The notes below the pieces were generated by a model. The model saw only the letters and a program-made list of their open reading frames with translations. It did not search any database and was not told the origin of the DNA. A stretch of 8,103 nucleotides of DNA from Paracoccaceae bacterium. Its GTDB lineage: Bacteria; Pseudomonadota; Alphaproteobacteria; Rhodobacterales; Rhodobacteraceae. Below are positions 6,735 through 8,103 of this stretch, one piece after another (position 1 is the stretch's first letter; every line of letters begins with the position of its first letter). Both the position numbers and the translations under genes were made by a program. The stretch lies in the NCBI GenBank assembly GCA_003250135.1, contig QKHF01000311.1:1-8103 (forward strand), read 5' to 3'.

Positions 6735-6905
6735 ACGATCTACCTCTTATTTACGCGCTTTTCATTTTTGTGCGCGCCTGTTCTGTCCATTAAGCCCCTA
6801 TTTCAGAGGCTGCAATCCCCTTTCACTTGTCATAAGCAATTCTTGATGTCAAATGCACCCGGTCTTTAAGCATACAGATGCAAGCGACCAAATCCGGCGG
6901 CGCCA
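6735..6905 (-). promoter_or_regulatory. mucR leader and probable promoter region
   Basis: This 171-bp gap between rimI and mucR is clearly more AT-rich than the coding DNA around it, as expected for a promoter region and for DNA bound by Ros/MucR proteins. On the minus strand a consensus TTGACA sits at 6852-6847, but no good -10 hexamer lies 16-18 bases downstream, so the exact promoter is unresolved. An inverted repeat AGCCTC-TGAAATA-GGGGCT (6811-6793, six pairs with one G-T) could be an operator, a leader hairpin or a weak terminator for tsaB-rimI. The AAGAGG ribosome binding site of mucR is at 6748-6743. I see no small gene here. Confidence 0.4.
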
Positions 6906-7388
6906 TTAATTGATTTCTAATTTGTAAATCAGCGCATCGTCACGCCCACCGTCAGAAAAGGCGTAGTAGTCCTTCCGCATCGCGATTTGGTGGAAGCCGG
7001 TTTTTTCGTAGAGTGAGATCGCCGGAGCGTTCGCGGCGCCGACTTCCAGAAAAACTGTCGCCACGTTCATGCCGCGCAGCATTTCGCGCCCCACGGCCAG
7101 AAGGCACTCCGCGACGCCGCGGCGCCGCGAATCCGGATCGGCTGCGATGGTCAGAAGCTCCGCTTCGTCGGCTACGACGCGAAACAGCGCTAATCCGAGT
7201 GGCGCGCCCGCATCTCCCGCGATCAGCGCCACAGCGCCCGGCGCCTCCGCCAACACCGCCATTTCCTCCGCCGACCAACCCCGTCCCCGGCGCCCCTTCG
7301 GCCCGTCGAAAGCGCGGCGATGCAGGGCCGACAGCGCCTGCGCCTCCGTCCGAGCGAGGGGGGCGGCGAGTCGGCGAACCGGGATCAC
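6906..7388 (-). CDS. rimI: GNAT acetyltransferase, probable ribosomal protein S18-alanine N-acetyltransferase RimI
   Basis: The 160-residue product is a GNAT-fold enzyme. RimI acetylates the N-terminal alanine of ribosomal protein S18 using acetyl-CoA, and paralogues acetylate other proteins. Seen here are the acetyl-CoA loop DSRRRGVA (86-93), EVGAANAPAISLYEKTGF (115-132) with the family's Asn120 and Tyr127, and a C-terminal RKDYY (138-142) typical of RimI. I choose the GTG at 7388, which overlaps the tsaB stop as GTGA. The frame stays open to 7898, but that extension lies wholly inside tsaB and is Arg-rich shadow sequence. There is no clear ribosome binding site, which fits translational coupling to tsaB. 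The tsaB-rimI pairing strengthens the name, though substrate specificity cannot be read from sequence. Confidence 0.88.
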   Translation of the reverse strand: MIPVRRLAAPLARTEAQALSALHRRAFDGPKGRRGRGWSAEEMAVLAEAPGAVALIAGDAGAPLGLALFRVVADEAELLTIAADPDSRRRGVAECLLAVGREMLRGMNVATVFLEVGAANAPAISLYEKTGFHQIAMRKDYYAFSDGGRDDALIYKLEIN

Positions 7389-8071
7389 GGCAGGATGACG
7401 GGCGGCGCCTCGCGCGGCGGGGCGGCGTCGGCGGGGCGGACATAGAGGGGAACAGGGCGCTCGGGCGTCTCGCCCGGCGTCAACTTCGCCTCGGCGATCC
7501 AGGCGATGGTGCGGGCGATCTCCGTAATTTCCGCATCCTGCGCGAAGGCTTCGAAACACCTGCCGATCTCCGTCGCGCGATGGCCGACGATGTTCATATG
7601 CATCGAGAGCTGCAGGTTCGCAGGCGGTTCCGCCGGATCGATCACCAGCGGCGGCGATTGCGGAGCGCCATGTTGGAAATGCTGCACATAGACCTGCCCT
7701 CGCGGCGCCGGCAGGCTGACGATCTCGGCCGGGGCGGTCGTTCCAACATGCCGGCCGCGCATGATCTCGAAAGTCGACACGCCGACGGCCGGAATCCCCA
7801 GCGCCAGCGCCAGACCGCGCGCGGCGGAGACCGCGATGCGCACGCCGGTGAAACTGCCGGGGCCGACGCCAACCGCAATGGCGTCGAGATCGCGCCACGC
7901 GACCTCCGCCTCCGCCAGAACCTCCTCCAGCATCGGCATCAGGCGCTCGGCCTGCCCACGCTCCATCGGCTCCAAGCGCTCAACGCAGATCGCGCCGTCC
8001 TTCAACACAGCGGCCGCGCAATGCGCGGCCGACGTGTCGAAAGCCAGAATGATTGGATCGTTGACGCCCAT
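7385..8071 (-). CDS. tsaB: tRNA threonylcarbamoyladenosine biosynthesis protein TsaB
   Basis: TsaB is the scaffold partner of TsaD (with TsaE) in transferring threonylcarbamoyl to A37 of ANN-reading tRNAs (t6A). The 228-residue protein has the ASKHA-fold N-terminus LAFDTSAAHCAAAVL (9-23), the hallmark GVGPGSFTGVRIA (68-80) and a C-terminal YVRPADA (210-216). The length is normal for TsaB, and it lacks the metal-binding HxxxH of TsaD, so it is the non-catalytic paralogue. The ATG at 8071 shares one base with the stop of the gene upstream (TGATG). A GGGG four bases before it can serve as a modest ribosome binding site. The end overlaps rimI by 4 bases. The tight overlaps on both sides suggest one transcript with the upstream gene and rimI. 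Confidence 0.94.
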   Translation of the reverse strand: MGVNDPIILAFDTSAAHCAAAVLKDGAICVERLEPMERGQAERLMPMLEEVLAEAEVAWRDLDAIAVGVGPGSFTGVRIAVSAARGLALALGIPAVGVSTFEIMRGRHVGTTAPAEIVSLPAPRGQVYVQHFQHGAPQSPPLVIDPAEPPANLQLSMHMNIVGHRATEIGRCFEAFAQDAEITEIARTIAWIAEAKLTPGETPERPVPLYVRPADAAPPREAPPVILP

Positions 8072-8103
8072 CAGACCCCGACCGGGCGCACCTCGATCAC
8101 TTC
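8071..8103 (-). CDS. C-terminal end of an upstream gene, possibly NifU/NfuA-type iron-sulfur protein
   Basis: Only ten codons and a TGA are inside the window: EVIEVRPVGV then stop, in a frame running in from the right edge. The stop overlaps the tsaB ATG by one base, the usual layout of a co-translated neighbour. In Rhodobacterales a NifU-domain (NfuA-like) protein commonly precedes tsaB, and these proteins end in a similar way (VPEV...V.RPV), so that identity is plausible. Ten residues are too few to prove it, and the tail could belong to another gene. Confidence 0.4.
   Translation of the reverse strand, partial: EVIEVRPVGV

Noticed and set aside
7389..7898. Longer N-terminus for RimI starting at 7898
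   Set aside because: The extension lies entirely within tsaB in another frame and shows no GNAT sequence. The GTGA overlap at 7388 gives the normal RimI length.

Overview
The window is GC-rich and densely packed, and every convincing gene lies on the minus strand, so transcription runs from high to low coordinates. The protein sequences and gene order fit a chromosomal housekeeping region of an alphaproteobacterium, most likely Rhodobacterales/Rhodobacteraceae. The clues are a Ros/MucR regulator, a tsaB-rimI pair, and the order miaB - phoH (ybeZ) - ybeY - corC (ybeX) - lnt - trmB. The miaB-ybeZ-ybeY-ybeX-lnt part is also found in E. coli. I see no mobile element, CRISPR array, phage gene, tRNA or rRNA.

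Layout in transcription order: the last 10 codons of an upstream gene, probably an NfuA/NifU-type protein (8103-8071); tsaB (8071-7385) overlapping rimI (7388-6906); an AT-richer 171-bp gap carrying the mucR leader; mucR (6734-6303); a 128-bp gap with a strong hairpin; miaB (6174-4854), broken by a frameshift; a 109-bp gap with a palindrome and a CG-repeat tract; then a tightly coupled block phoH (4744-3665), ybeY (3681-3124), corC-like (3118-2138) and lnt (2141-567); a 53-bp gap; and the first 171 codons of trmB (513-1, cut by the window edge).

Most of the genes serve RNA and the ribosome. TsaB (t6A37), MiaB (ms2i6A37) and TrmB (m7G46) modify tRNA, RimI acetylates ribosomal protein S18, and YbeY with PhoH/YbeZ acts in rRNA processing and quality control. 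Lnt finishes lipoprotein acylation, and the CorC-like protein is a soluble CBS-domain protein. MucR is the only transcription factor.

The most notable point is the broken miaB. Its two halves are both well conserved but lie in different frames, and comparison with the family suggests about 20 bases are missing near 5492-5500. Secondary points are the absence of metK between lnt and trmB, a MucR zinc finger lacking two of the four classical ligands, and the structured gaps around miaB. I found no evidence for a new biological system; this is otherwise an ordinary core-genome segment.
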